Source of the DNA: Saprospiraceae bacterium
GTDB taxonomy: Bacteria; Bacteroidota; Bacteroidia; Chitinophagales; Saprospiraceae
Assembly (NCBI GenBank): GCA_020628095.1
Contig: JAHDFP010000002.1
Span: 327,715-391,714, forward strand
Reading direction: 5' to 3'
Length of the DNA stretch: 64,000 nucleotides
The number at the start of each line of letters is the position of its first letter. Within the stretch, counting starts at the first letter, position 1. The notes beneath the pieces were generated by a model that was not told the DNA's origin, ran no database searches, and saw only the letters and a program-made list of their open reading frames with translations. A program made the position numbers and the translations under genes. Positions 1 to 11,300 of this stretch are shown here, in pieces.

Positions 1-3000
1 ATCAAAGATACAATTATCGTAAGACAGGTATTGCAAGAGATGATCAATGGAGTTTACAGCAATCTAGATCTAATAGCTATTATGATGAGCGAATAAAAAG
101 AGAAGATGATTTTACGCTTGGCAGATACATTCAATACGATGATCCGATGCAATCAGATTATTCTCACTCCAAGGAAAGACTTCTAACGATAGGTATAGAA
201 GATGAATCCAGCGGTATCCGTTGTAGAGCAGAAGATAGGAGTTATCATATATGGGGAGATAATGATGCAGGTCTTGATCTATTAGATGAGACAGGAATTG
301 GATGGAATAATCAGGAAGTAGAACATCTGGAACGTATCTGGAAGATGGAGAAGACTGGTGCGCAAGGATACGTGCCATCAATAAGATGGCTTAATTATGT
401 AGGCCTAGATAACTTTGGACTCAGAAGAGATCATGAATTTGGATATTGTGCATCGACTACACATATAGTTGAAGATCCAATTACTGAAACCACCGAAGGT
501 ACTTTCAGCTTTATGATTAATAGTTTGGGTGGTGATGGAACGCTAATCGGTTTTGCATCTAATAATATGGATTTTGTTTTAGGGTCATCTGGTAGTTCCG
601 AGGCTGGCCTATTATATGGAATCGAGATTAAAGGAGGTACAGCTCAGATAGTAAGAGACATTGGCGGTACTGGAACGCATCAGTATTTGGACCCTCCTCA
701 GATACTATCACTTAGTGAAGACGTAGAATATACATTTTATCACAGAAGAGAACCAGATCAGACTTATTATTTTGAGCTTCGTGGAGCGGGAGATGAAGTG
801 TACCCTTTCCGTAGTGATTATGTATGTGTAGGTACTGGGGAAGTATACGCCAAGATTTATATTAATGGTGGAGGCAGTTTTTATAATTTGGAAGGGGAAA
901 ACTTTCTAGGCTCTTTTCAGCAAGCAACCAATGTAGAATTTTCAATTTCACAGGTGTCTGAACTTGCAGGTATGTCTGATTCTGATATGAAATCAAAGGT
1001 TCCATTATTATTGATTAGTAACCAAGATAGAGAGTTTAGAGATCCAATAGATGCCATAGCAGGGAGTTACAGTATAACTCCTGGTGGTCAACATGATAAG
1101 ATAGAATTTACAAGAGTACTTTGGGACGATACCAGATCGCAATTATTTACTCTTGGTTTTGCCGATTGCCCTGAGCCAAAACTTGATGCGGTAGACACAA
1201 AAGTTTGTTGTGATAGGCTTATGATTGGATTTACAGCAATAGAGAATTGCAAACCAGATCACCCTATAAGATACGAGTTAAGGGATGATTCTGATGCACT
1301 CGTCACCAGTGGCTTATATGAGCCAGGTAATCATAATCCTGATGATTGTATAGAGGCGGCATATCAGATACCTGGCACATTTGACTTAGGTGTTTCTTAT
1401 ACGCTTCACGTTCATTTTAGTGATTGCTATGAGCTAACGGCATCTATTAACGAGGATGAACTTCCTTTTCCTGAAGAACTGATTGAAGATCCTAGTATAT
1501 GTATTGGTGAGCGAGTAACATTGGTGGAGTCGGATATCTTGACTAAATGCAGCAATGGCGTTAACTATAATTGGTATCGCGTTTCTGATGATGTAATGGA
1601 GGATTTAGGGTCTACAGGAGGACCTGATATAAATGATGATTTAGAGGAAGGTGTCTACCTACTGGTTGTAGAAAAAGAATGTATTGATGGATATTTCTGT
1701 GAGGCCACTGAAGAAGTAATAATAGAAAATTGCTGTGCTGTGGATGTTATTGTGGAAGAAGAATTTTGCTGTCCTTGTGCTTATGTTAATGTTAGTATTC
1801 AGACTAATGATGTGCAATGCGAAGAAATTATTTCGGGGCCAGCTTTAATGACTATTACTAATCTCAATAATACCTGTGACTATTCATTCGAGATCCCTCT
1901 TAATGGAGACCCTGTACCACTTGATATTTGTTTTGAACCAGGTTCTTACGATTATTACCTAACATATGCTAATGGTGAAATAGAGGAAGGGTTAGATTTT
2001 GAGATAAAAGGTTATGATCAGTATAAGAATAATATAGATCTAGGACTACAAAAATTGGACTTTGATTTATCTACTCATAGTGAATTCGGGCAATACGGAA
2101 ATTTTATTGGTTTAGTTTCGGAGTTAGTGAGTAATGGTGATGTTCCCACAGAAAAAGAATGTGGTCTAGCACAATTTGATGCAGCTAATGCTGAAGCGCG
2201 CGATGCAGACGAATTAATCTTCAGTGATGTGGGTTGCTACTTGGTTGAAATTATTGAGCTCTGTGATAATGAAGATCTATTATTTTCTTGTCCTAGCGGA
2301 TTAGAAACCAACGAATTTGACTTTTTTCAAAATAATTATGACTTATTTGATAATACATGTCGTGATAGATATTGTTTTTGTATTAGCGAATGTGACCAAC
2401 CAATAATAGGATATGACGCCGATGTTAAACATCCCACTTGTGATAATCCAGTGGGTTCTGTAATCATTACTCCAGAAGGAGGAGAATTGCCTTATAGTTA
2501 CATATTGGAAGAAGGTGGTTTAGAGCTTATTTTGGATGCAGATGGGCGCATAGAGAATCTTTTACCAGGTACTTATAATACGACAGTAACAGACGCATGT
2601 GATTATGCTGTAGTGGATAGTTTTACTGTAGAATTCCCTGCTCCTCCTGACGTGACGACGATAATACCTGATTTGCTTTGCGCAAGTGATCTACCGGGTA
2701 TTCTAACTGTAGAAGCAAGCGGTGTAGAACCTTTATCGTATGAATGGTCTACAGGAGAGACGACCCCTTCTATAGAATATGATAGCTCTGGTATATACTC
2801 CGTAATTGTTACAGATGCTCAGGGGTGTCAGACTACAGATGAGGTAACTATCGATGCACTGACTGATGTAGTCGCATCAGCAACGAGTAATAGTCCAGTA
2901 TGTACAGGAGATGAGATTATGCTCATGTCCTCTCCTGATAATATGGCAAGTTATGTATGGGAAGGTCCCCTAGGGTTTTCTTCTACATTACAGAACCCAT

Positions 3001-6000
3001 CAAGAATAGCAGAGCAAAATAATTATGCAGGAATCTATACAGTCACAGTAACAGATCATAGTGGCTGTAGCAGTACTGCTAGTACATTAGTACAGATTAA
3101 TCCGCATATACAATCTTTCGTTGATTATATAACGAATGATATATGCGGCTCAGGCGTAGGTGAGATTGATATCTTTTCTGTAAGTGGTGGTACTGAACCT
3201 TTCAGTTACAATTGGTCTGGACCAGAAGGCTTTACTTCTGATCAAAATCATATAACAGGATTGTACGAAGGGGATTATTTGATAACAATAACAGATATCA
3301 ATGGTTGTTCCTACGACAAGAAGATAATAGTATCTAATAATCAGCGATGCTCGGAATTTAGTTCTATAGAGATTAGCGGGGATAATGTGAATAGTTGTCT
3401 TGATAATTATGCTGAAGTATTTGTAAGTGCTGCATGTATGCAACCAATAACTTACGAAGTGACATCAACAGGATTTTCTTACTATGATAGTGGAGAGTAT
3501 AATGGAGGTCGTATACATCTCAACCTTGATCAGCTACCTGCGCAGTCTGAAGGCACGGTTACCGTAACATTGACTGATGGTAACGGATGTAGTTGGTCAG
3601 ATACACGTGATTATTCCAAGTGTCCTTATACGGATAATTGCAGTATTGTAAATACATATATAGATGGAACATATTGTGAGTTCAATAATGCTCTTAACAA
3701 AATGCAGGTAAGAGTTGATTTCAATGCTGAATTAGAAATAGGATGTTTAAATCAAGAATGTGAGCCAGATTGTGCTAGTACTCGGTGCAATTTGAGATCA
3801 ACCAACGAAGTTATGATAGTTAATGGGCATGATATTAGTCATGAGCTATCTAGGTGGCCAATTTTGTATCCGAAGCAATGTGATGATTCATCGATTAAGA
3901 TTTTCCAATCTTTTTTTGAATGGGATTGCAGGTTTGCTGGGATGTCAGGGGTATTTTCTATTGATATAATTAATTATGTAGAAGGAGAAATTGTAGGGTC
4001 TTACTCTGGTTCATTTATATATCCATCAGGATGCTCAGATCCTGTAGACGTAGAAATAACTGGAGAGACTATATTATGTAATGGAGAAGAGAGTACAACA
4101 CTTTTTGCAGATGTTCTTGATGGAAGCCCAGTCTACAGTTATGACTGGTCTACAGGAGAAGAGAGTGGCTATATCGATGTGACGGAATCGGGGTTATATA
4201 ATGTTACGGTGACAGACCAGTATAATTGTACCGACGAGGCACAAGCCGAGGTAGTATTCGCTACAGGCTTCTCTGCAGAGTGTGAGATACAACAACTCCG
4301 CCCTACACTAAACCATCCAAAAGGTATCTGCGAGGCACAATGGCAGGATAAAGGAACAACTAATAATGATGTACGATTATATGCCAGAACAGATAAGTCT
4401 GGACTGCAGTACCACTGGACTACTGATTGGACTAGTAATATAACAAGGTTTGACCTCAATTATCTAAACCTAAAGGACCTTACTCCAGGTATATGGACAG
4501 CTAGCGTGACAATTACTGACCCTTCTACAGGATGTATAGAAGTATTAGATTATACTATTATAGTAGAAGGAACATGCCTACCAGAATGTATAGAAGTCCA
4601 AGATGATTGCAACGGGGCAAGTAATGGTAGCATCACAATAGAAGAAAACGCTGTAGCGCCTTTCACTTATGAGTGGAGTGATGGACAGACGACTAATCCA
4701 GCGACGGGATTATCTGCAGGTATATATAGTGTCACCATTACAGATGCTTTAGGCTGTACTGGCGAGGTGACTTGTGAGGTAGAAGGTTCGGATTACTCTA
4801 AAACTTGTCAAATAAGAGAACACTATTTACCTGATAAACTTCATGATGGCTTATGCGAGTTAGTGTGGACGGACAAGGGTACAACTCTTAACGATGCGAC
4901 ACTATACGCTCAGAGCGGTACTTCTGGACAGACATTCGTCTGGACAACAGATTGGACTGGTCCCACATCTGGAGGGACAAGTACCAGTAATTGGATAAGA
5001 CTCAATAATATGACCGTCGGTAAATGGAACGCCAGTGTTACTGTAACTGATAATAATACGGGATGTACAGAGACCTTAGACTATTGCATTACCATATTAC
5101 CTCCTTGTGCGGACTCAGAAGTGTCTGCAAGTAATAATAGTCCAATATGTGAAGGTGACGATATTTTATTTTTATCAGGACCTGATGATATGGTGTCATA
5201 TGCTTGGGAAGGACCACAGGGTTTCACTTCGACGCTACAGAATCCTATTATTACTAATGCTGAGCGTAATCAATACGGATTATATACGCTTACGGTTACT
5301 GATGATGAAGGATGCACTGGTACTGCTAGTACTCGTGTTAGAGTAATTGCTAACTTATTGAGTACTCCTGATTTTGTTACGCCTGATTATTGCGATGCTT
5401 CTATAGGTGCTATAGATATCAATGCTTATAACGGGTTGCCGCCATACTCATATTCTTGGTCTGGTCCTGATGGTTATACTGCAACGACCCAAGACATTTC
5501 ATCATTGAGATCGGGTATTTATACTGTTCTTATAGAGGATGCATTAGGTTGCTCTAAATCTGAAACTGTGGAAGTTCCTAACTTTAATGATTGCTCACTC
5601 AATAGTCGTATAAGCTTTCATCAAGGGGATTATGCTTATAGCCATCCTGGATGTAAAGATATAACTGTCGGTTTTATAGCTGATAGTAAATGTGCCTCAC
5701 CAATTACTTTCGAGATAAGCTCTTCTGGGGATTTAACTTTTGAGACTATTTCACCTCAGGTATGGACGAGAGGTGATAATTTTATAATTCCAGCGACCCA
5801 AGAAGCCATTGGTGCTTCTGGTGAATATACTGTTACGGTCACTGATGCGAATGGATGTATTTTTAGTGATTCATTTGCATTTACTAGGTGTTCATACGAA
5901 GATGGTATTCAACTAACCAATTCAGGTACGTTGATAGAAGTGGGATGTAGTGAATCAGATTATAGGTTTATCGAAATGACTTTTTCATTTGATTTAGAAA

Positions 6001-8252
6001 TAGGTTGTAACCCCGAGTATAACGCCGGAGTGTTAGGGTATCACCTTAGAGGAACTAACGAAAATGTTGAGGTGGGTGGAGAAAATCTTTGGGCGAGCTT
6101 CTCTTTCGGTAATAATGCGACAGGATTATGTAACACTACCACTTATTACGAAAAGTTAAAAGTTCTTTGGGATTGTTCTTTGGCTGGGCAAGAAGGGATT
6201 TACAGTTTTGATCTTTATAGTGAGACGATTAATGAGGTCGTCGGAACTGCATCAGGCATATTCACTTATCCTACAGGCTGTAGTCCAGATACTGAAGTAC
6301 TTATCAGTAGTGGGGATATATCTTGTGACGGTAGTATTCCGACAACTCTTACTGCTAATGTAGAAAACGGATCATCTAATTATGATTTCTTATGGTCTAC
6401 TGGTGAGGTTACAAAAAGTATTAATGTAATGAGTTCTGGAACGTACTCTGTTACTGTTAGTGATTATTATAACTGCACAGATGAGGATGACATCGTGCTA
6501 GATATGAGCAGTGGAATTATAACACCAGAATGTGTGGCAGTAAGAGATGAATCTAATGCACAAGCTAATGGTATGATCTTAGTGGGTAGCGATGGTACGG
6601 CACCATATGCATATGAGTGGAGTAATGGACAGACTACTAATCCAGCAGTAGGCCTCGTGGCTGGAACATATACCGTAACGGTCACTGATGATACAGGTTG
6701 TTCAGGAGTTATGTCCTGTCAAGTAAAATCATGTCAGAATTCGAGTAATTTTAGTGCCGATGTGCCACCTGATCCAGGTGGAGATCCATGTCCTTGTACA
6801 GAAGCTATATCTGCATCGTATACTGTAGACTCTGGTCACTGTGGTCTGAATGATGCAAGTGTGACTCTGGATATAGTTGGCGGAGCACCTCCTTACTATT
6901 ATGAATTGGGTACTATTTCTGGAGTATTCCAGAACGGTCAAGGTAATGTTATTGAAAACCTTGCACCTGGTTCCTATAATTTATACATCGCAGATTTTGG
7001 ACATTGTACTTTTGAGACTATAGTTGTTATTCAGCCTCCGACAACCTTAGGAGATATTACAATTGAAATTACAAACGAAACTTGTCAAGAGAATGAGTTC
7101 TATGTAGATGTCGTAGATGTTACAGGTGGTACGCCTCCATATACATATCTATGGGAAAATGGTGAGACGACATCATTTATTAAGGATGTTAGTGGTTATC
7201 ATCGCCTTACGGTTACCGATGAATTAGGCTGTACAGCAGTAAAAGCGGTACAAGCGTATTTGCCGAATATCATGAGAATAGACAAAGAAGACCCATTATG
7301 TGGTATTAATAACGGATCACTATCTCCAGTTGTATGGTTTGGAGTTCCAGGATATTCTTATCTATGGAATACAGGAGAAACTACTGAGACTATTCAAAAT
7401 CTGGGACCTGGTAATTATACTCTTACCGTTACAGATGCTATGGGATGTACGGATGTAGAAAATATTGCTTTGAATTATGTGGATGAAATAGAAATCTCTA
7501 CTAGTGGCGGCAACCAAGGTTTTTTAGAAGGAAGATACTTACCTGCTGGTATGAATATAAACTGGTGGTTCAATCCGCAATATGTTACTGACCAATTAAT
7601 AATTAGAGATGCAAATGGAACTGTCATAATTAATACTGCTGGCGTTACGAATGGTAGCCAGGTAGATTGTAATTCGGCTCTTTGCTGTAATTGCTGCTCG
7701 GACCATTTCTTGGCAGATTTGAATGGTCAGATTATTAATCTGGCGCCAGGAATAGGAACTGCTTATGTCAATACGCCAGGGCTCGAAGGTTCTTTTACTA
7801 CAACGACATCGGGTAATTATCAGATAGAAGTTATAGGAAGCTTGTGCACTGGGTCAACTAACTGGGAACTTAGTTTAAGTTGTAGTACAACTATTGCTAA
7901 GAATGATGCACGATATAGTGAAGAATTTGTTGGCGCAATATCAGACACATTTTCTCATAATAGACTAATGCAGACAATATCTCCAGAGATAGAAAACATC
8001 TCTTTCGATCTAATGCCTAATCCTGCCAAGGATCATGTAACATTAAGAAAATACGGAGCGTATTCTGATCCTTATAATCTGAAAATACTGGACTTGAGCG
8101 GAAGGGCTGTTATCACTGCTAATGATATAGACTCTGATAATTATGTTATCGACTTAACTAATTTATCTCCTGGTTTGTATCTGGTACATGTTACGATAGA
8201 AGATATGGTCGTCATCAAAAAACTAGTCGTAGAAAGAAAGTATGATGATTAA
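1..8252 (+). CDS. Giant SprB-repeat protein with T9SS type A sorting domain (5' end outside window)
   Basis: The reading frame is open to the left edge (first whole codon at base 3), so the true start and any signal peptide lie outside; at least 2749 residues are present. The first ATG inside the window (147) is not a convincing start. The N-terminal part resembles a lectin/LamG-like beta sandwich, followed by Cys-rich modules and many SprB-like/Ig-like repeats with the recurrent pattern Y-x-W-S-x-G-E/Q-T-T and Y-x-V-T-V-T-D-x-x-G-C. The last ~85 residues form a type A T9SS sorting domain: a PNPAKD motif, then LSPGLYLVHV and a basic VIKKLVVERK tail. By family knowledge such proteins cross the outer membrane through T9SS and are anchored or released as adhesins; the ligand is unknown. 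A block of about 540-640 codons is duplicated internally. The RHS gene starts 68 bp downstream on the same strand, so cotranscription is possible. Confidence 0.85.
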   Translation, partial: QRYNYRKTGIARDDQWSLQQSRSNSYYDERIKREDDFTLGRYIQYDDPMQSDYSHSKERLLTIGIEDESSGIRCRAEDRSYHIWGDNDAGLDLLDETGIGWNNQEVEHLERIWKMEKTGAQGYVPSIRWLNYVGLDNFGLRRDHEFGYCASTTHIVEDPITETTEGTFSFMINSLGGDGTLIGFASNNMDFVLGSSGSSEAGLLYGIEIKGGTAQIVRDIGGTGTHQYLDPPQILSLSEDVEYTFYHRREPDQTYYFELRGAGDEVYPFRSDYVCVGTGEVYAKIYINGGGSFYNLEGENFLGSFQQATNVEFSISQVSELAGMSDSDMKSKVPLLLISNQDREFRDPIDAIAGSYSITPGGQHDKIEFTRVLWDDTRSQLFTLGFADCPEPKLDAVDTKVCCDRLMIGFTAIENCKPDHPIRYELRDDSDALVTSGLYEPGNHNPDDCIEAAYQIPGTFDLGVSYTLHVHFSDCYELTASINEDELPFPEELIEDPSICIGERVTLVESDILTKCSNGVNYNWYRVSDDVMEDLGSTGGPDINDDLEEGVYLLVVEKECIDGYFCEATEEVIIENCCAVDVIVEEEFCCPCAYVNVSIQTNDVQCEEIISGPALMTITNLNNTCDYSFEIPLNGDPVPLDICFEPGSYDYYLTYANGEIEEGLDFEIKGYDQYKNNIDLGLQKLDFDLSTHSEFGQYGNFIGLVSELVSNGDVPTEKECGLAQFDAANAEARDADELIFSDVGCYLVEIIELCDNEDLLFSCPSGLETNEFDFFQNNYDLFDNTCRDRYCFCISECDQPIIGYDADVKHPTCDNPVGSVIITPEGGELPYSYILEEGGLELILDADGRIENLLPGTYNTTVTDACDYAVVDSFTVEFPAPPDVTTIIPDLLCASDLPGILTVEASGVEPLSYEWSTGETTPSIEYDSSGIYSVIVTDAQGCQTTDEVTIDALTDVVASATSNSPVCTGDEIMLMSSPDNMASYVWEGPLGFSSTLQNPSRIAEQNNYAGIYTVTVTDHSGCSSTASTLVQINPHIQSFVDYITNDICGSGVGEIDIFSVSGGTEPFSYNWSGPEGFTSDQNHITGLYEGDYLITITDINGCSYDKKIIVSNNQRCSEFSSIEISGDNVNSCLDNYAEVFVSAACMQPITYEVTSTGFSYYDSGEYNGGRIHLNLDQLPAQSEGTVTVTLTDGNGCSWSDTRDYSKCPYTDNCSIVNTYIDGTYCEFNNALNKMQVRVDFNAELEIGCLNQECEPDCASTRCNLRSTNEVMIVNGHDISHELSRWPILYPKQCDDSSIKIFQSFFEWDCRFAGMSGVFSIDIINYVEGEIVGSYSGSFIYPSGCSDPVDVEITGETILCNGEESTTLFADVLDGSPVYSYDWSTGEESGYIDVTESGLYNVTVTDQYNCTDEAQAEVVFATGFSAECEIQQLRPTLNHPKGICEAQWQDKGTTNNDVRLYARTDKSGLQYHWTTDWTSNITRFDLNYLNLKDLTPGIWTASVTITDPSTGCIEVLDYTIIVEGTCLPECIEVQDDCNGASNGSITIEENAVAPFTYEWSDGQTTNPATGLSAGIYSVTITDALGCTGEVTCEVEGSDYSKTCQIREHYLPDKLHDGLCELVWTDKGTTLNDATLYAQSGTSGQTFVWTTDWTGPTSGGTSTSNWIRLNNMTVGKWNASVTVTDNNTGCTETLDYCITILPPCADSEVSASNNSPICEGDDILFLSGPDDMVSYAWEGPQGFTSTLQNPIITNAERNQYGLYTLTVTDDEGCTGTASTRVRVIANLLSTPDFVTPDYCDASIGAIDINAYNGLPPYSYSWSGPDGYTATTQDISSLRSGIYTVLIEDALGCSKSETVEVPNFNDCSLNSRISFHQGDYAYSHPGCKDITVGFIADSKCASPITFEISSSGDLTFETISPQVWTRGDNFIIPATQEAIGASGEYTVTVTDANGCIFSDSFAFTRCSYEDGIQLTNSGTLIEVGCSESDYRFIEMTFSFDLEIGCNPEYNAGVLGYHLRGTNENVEVGGENLWASFSFGNNATGLCNTTTYYEKLKVLWDCSLAGQEGIYSFDLYSETINEVVGTASGIFTYPTGCSPDTEVLISSGDISCDGSIPTTLTANVENGSSNYDFLWSTGEVTKSINVMSSGTYSVTVSDYYNCTDEDDIVLDMSSGIITPECVAVRDESNAQANGMILVGSDGTAPYAYEWSNGQTTNPAVGLVAGTYTVTVTDDTGCSGVMSCQVKSCQNSSNFSADVPPDPGGDPCPCTEAISASYTVDSGHCGLNDASVTLDIVGGAPPYYYELGTISGVFQNGQGNVIENLAPGSYNLYIADFGHCTFETIVVIQPPTTLGDITIEITNETCQENEFYVDVVDVTGGTPPYTYLWENGETTSFIKDVSGYHRLTVTDELGCTAVKAVQAYLPNIMRIDKEDPLCGINNGSLSPVVWFGVPGYSYLWNTGETTETIQNLGPGNYTLTVTDAMGCTDVENIALNYVDEIEISTSGGNQGFLEGRYLPAGMNINWWFNPQYVTDQLIIRDANGTVIINTAGVTNGSQVDCNSALCCNCCSDHFLADLNGQIINLAPGIGTAYVNTPGLEGSFTTTTSGNYQIEVIGSLCTGSTNWELSLSCSTTIAKNDARYSEEFVGAISDTFSHNRLMQTISPEIENISFDLMPNPAKDHVTLRKYGAYSDPYNLKILDLSGRAVITANDIDSDNYVIDLTNLSPGLYLVHVTIEDMVVIKKLVVERKYDD
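2871..4788 (+). repeat. Internal segmental duplication, copy A
   Basis: This coding block parallels 5118-6730 module for module: an SPVCTGDE Ig-like module, a WSGPEGF SprB module, a Cys-rich segment with AELEIGC, an FIYPSGC linker, a YDWSTGEE module and a GQTTNP SprB module. Matching cysteine codons at 2901 and 5148 give an offset of 2247 bp (749 codons). Copy A carries an extra ~100-residue module at about 4278-4575 (CEAQWQDKGTT / TTDWT). That extra module appears again at about 4798-5109, between the two copies. Confidence 0.75.
5118..6730 (+). repeat. Internal segmental duplication, copy B
   Basis: Second copy of the multi-module block, recognisable by SPICEGDD, WSGPDGY, FDLEIGC, FTYPTGC, FLWSTGEV and GQTTNP in the same order as copy A. 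It lacks the ~100-residue TTDWT module found inside copy A. The two copies have diverged considerably at protein level, so the duplication is not recent. Confidence 0.75.
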
Positions 8253-8320
8253 AACGAAAACCATTGGTAATCTAATAAATATAGTTCAATAAAATCCAAA
8301 AATTCTAAAAATCGATAAAG

Positions 8321-11300
8321 ATGCTTATTACAAAAATCATTAGAGGCACATTGATTATAGTCATATTATTGTTCACTAATAATCTGACGCTAAGCGCGGG
8401 ATCTGCAAGTTCCACTAATATGGAACCCATTGATAGCACAGTCGCTAATCCTAAGGTCTTCGCTGCGGATATCAGTAATGCATGGATAGGTGGATCAGAA
8501 GAGGGAACTGTGGACAGTCCTTATGATAATATATTCCGAGTCACAATAGATGAGCCTGTGACTAGTGATGATCGGATTATGCTCCATTATGAAATCCAAG
8601 GTGTCTCTAATGGCAACGCTGTTGCACTTATAGTCAATGATAATACATCTATAGGTGGTTATATAATCAGTCAATCCGATGAGTGGGTAACACACAAGGA
8701 AGAGTTAGACCAATCATGGATACAGCAAGGAGTCAATCGTATACAGTTCTCTAAGCTATCTAATGTACATTATAAGTACAAGGTCAAAAATTTACGCCTT
8801 GTCATAGAATCGGATCTGGTAACGAAAGATATTATAGAAGTCAATTCTACCTGGGCTACTGACGTCGACAAGGTATACTTAAGAGGATTTGTGCGTAACA
8901 ATGTCGATAATATAGACAGAGTGACCTTTAACAATGAGCAGATAGAATTGCGAGATAATACCTTTGAGCAGATCATGGATTGTCAGGGCTGTAAGGAAGA
9001 AGAGGGTGTTATTAATATTGTCTACAAAGATGGTCGAGTAGAGAATCAGAAGTTTGTCTATGATAATATAGTCGATAATACTGTTACAGTAGAAGCCATA
9101 GAATCTTATAGTAGCACTAATCATCAGATTACGGCATTATCAGAGTATAGTATACAAGAAGATCATTTTGCCTTTGATATAGGACCTAGTGTATTGCCTA
9201 AGGATATGGACATCAGTCTGACTAATCTGAGAGATGTGGATCTGCCACCGATGAGTAATTATATGACTAATGTTTCCAAAAAGCAGAGTGGCTATAGATT
9301 ATTGCCGCATGGTCACCATTTCAGTGACGAAGGGGCTATGCTCAAGATGTCTTATGATATAACTAAGCTTCCCGCTGGATATTCTGTAGACGATATTCGT
9401 ACATTTTATTTTGATATTGATGCGTCTACATGGAAACCCTTAGAAAGGGACAGTCTGGATATAGTAGAAGGTATTATATACTCTAGAGTCAATCATTTTA
9501 CCGATTATATTAACGGTGTTCTGGCAGCACCAGAATCACCTACAACTTCTAATTTTTCTCAGACAGATTTTGAGGATCTGATCAAAGCCAACCCTATGGC
9601 TGGGATCAATCTTATGAGTCCACCATCAGTCAGTCAGACGGGAGAAGCATCGATGTCCTATCCTATAGAGGTCCCTCCTGGTAGAAATGGTATGCAACCT
9701 AACCTAGCCCTGACATATAGCAGTGATGGAGGTAGTAGCTGGGTAGGATATGGATGGAATATACCTATTCCTAGTATCGATATAGAGACACGATGGGGTG
9801 TCCCTAGATACGATCCTTCTGTAGAGTCAGAGGCTTATCTTCTCTCTGGAGAACAGCTTGTGATGCCTGATCCTAATGTACAGGCTACTGCGGGAACTAT
9901 GTATCTTGCTCATCGCGCTAACGGATTTATTGGAAGACAACCAGGACCAGTAGAGTTTTATAAGCGTGTACAAAGTCCATCAGGTTTTGAAGAAATAGTA
10001 AGAAACGGAGGCTCGCCTGCTGATTATTACTGGACAGTTACGGATAGAAATGGAACAACTTATTACTATGGTGGCGTCAGTGGAGTTGCCGACGATTATG
10101 TGATAAGAACAGATGCCAGTGATCAGTCACAAGGTAACATTGCCAAGTGGTTACTGGCGCGTGTAGAGGACACCTATGGCAACTATATGGATTATACTTA
10201 TGTTAAAGAAACGTCCAACTTAGGATCACAGAGTCAACCTGTCTATACTATTTCTTGTTATCCAGAAACAATTACATATACCCATAACGACAATAGTGCT
10301 AATGGAGTAGGTATCTATTCTGTTGTATTTAATAGTACTGTAGGTAGAAGGGATGCTAGACTAGATGGTCGCCTTGGAGTTTTGATATCGGATAACAGAA
10401 GTCTTAATAGCATACAGGTGATGTCTGGAGGGGCTTTAAATGTAAGAACTTATAATCTTATTAAAACTGGGGGAAGTTTTCAAAAAGATTGGCTACAGGA
10501 TATAATCTGCCTTGGATCTAACAACGAAGAATTTTACCGTCACAGTTTTGAACCACATAATGATATTTATAATGTCCCGGCTTACACTGATGATACCTCA
10601 ACAGGTTCTACATGGAACACTAGGAACAATACCCCGGCCGTCGGAGGACAACTGGCGGAATTTTCTAACTCAGGCTCAGAAATCAATCTTTCGCCATTGG
10701 GTGGCTCAGAGTCTAATGGTCTTGGTGCTTCTTTATATCTTGGTTTTGGTCAGGATCCGTTATGTAGTCAAGATAAAAGAGAGTCTTTTGGGTTGTCATT
10801 TAGTTATCTTAACTCCGAGCAGATTTCTAAGGTATCATTCCTTGATATAAACGGTGATGGATTACCTGATAAAGTGTTTGATGGAGCAAACGGGTTGCAA
10901 TATTCTCAAAACATGGCAAGAGTTCCTGCCGATCCTTTTGATCAATATGGTCCTAATCAGAATATACAATTTAATTTTTTGGCTAATCCATTAGACATAA
11001 TGGGTCCTGATGAAGTTTTTCTGAGTAAGAATAGGGATATTACTACTGAGATAGGTGGAAAGAAATTTTTTACAGGTTCTTATGCTGGAGCTTCCTTAAG
11101 CAATAGCAGATCTACAACCTCTGCCTACACGTCTGATGTCAATGGTGATGGATTCGTTGATTTCATAAGTGAAGGTGTTGTTCACTTCTGCAGACCCGCT
11201 GCTGGGTCTTCTGGAATGTCTTTGTCCAGCGATGCGACCTCATTAGGACGCTGTTCTTTGGCTACACCGAGTTTTAATTTAGATTTGTTTACTGATGACA

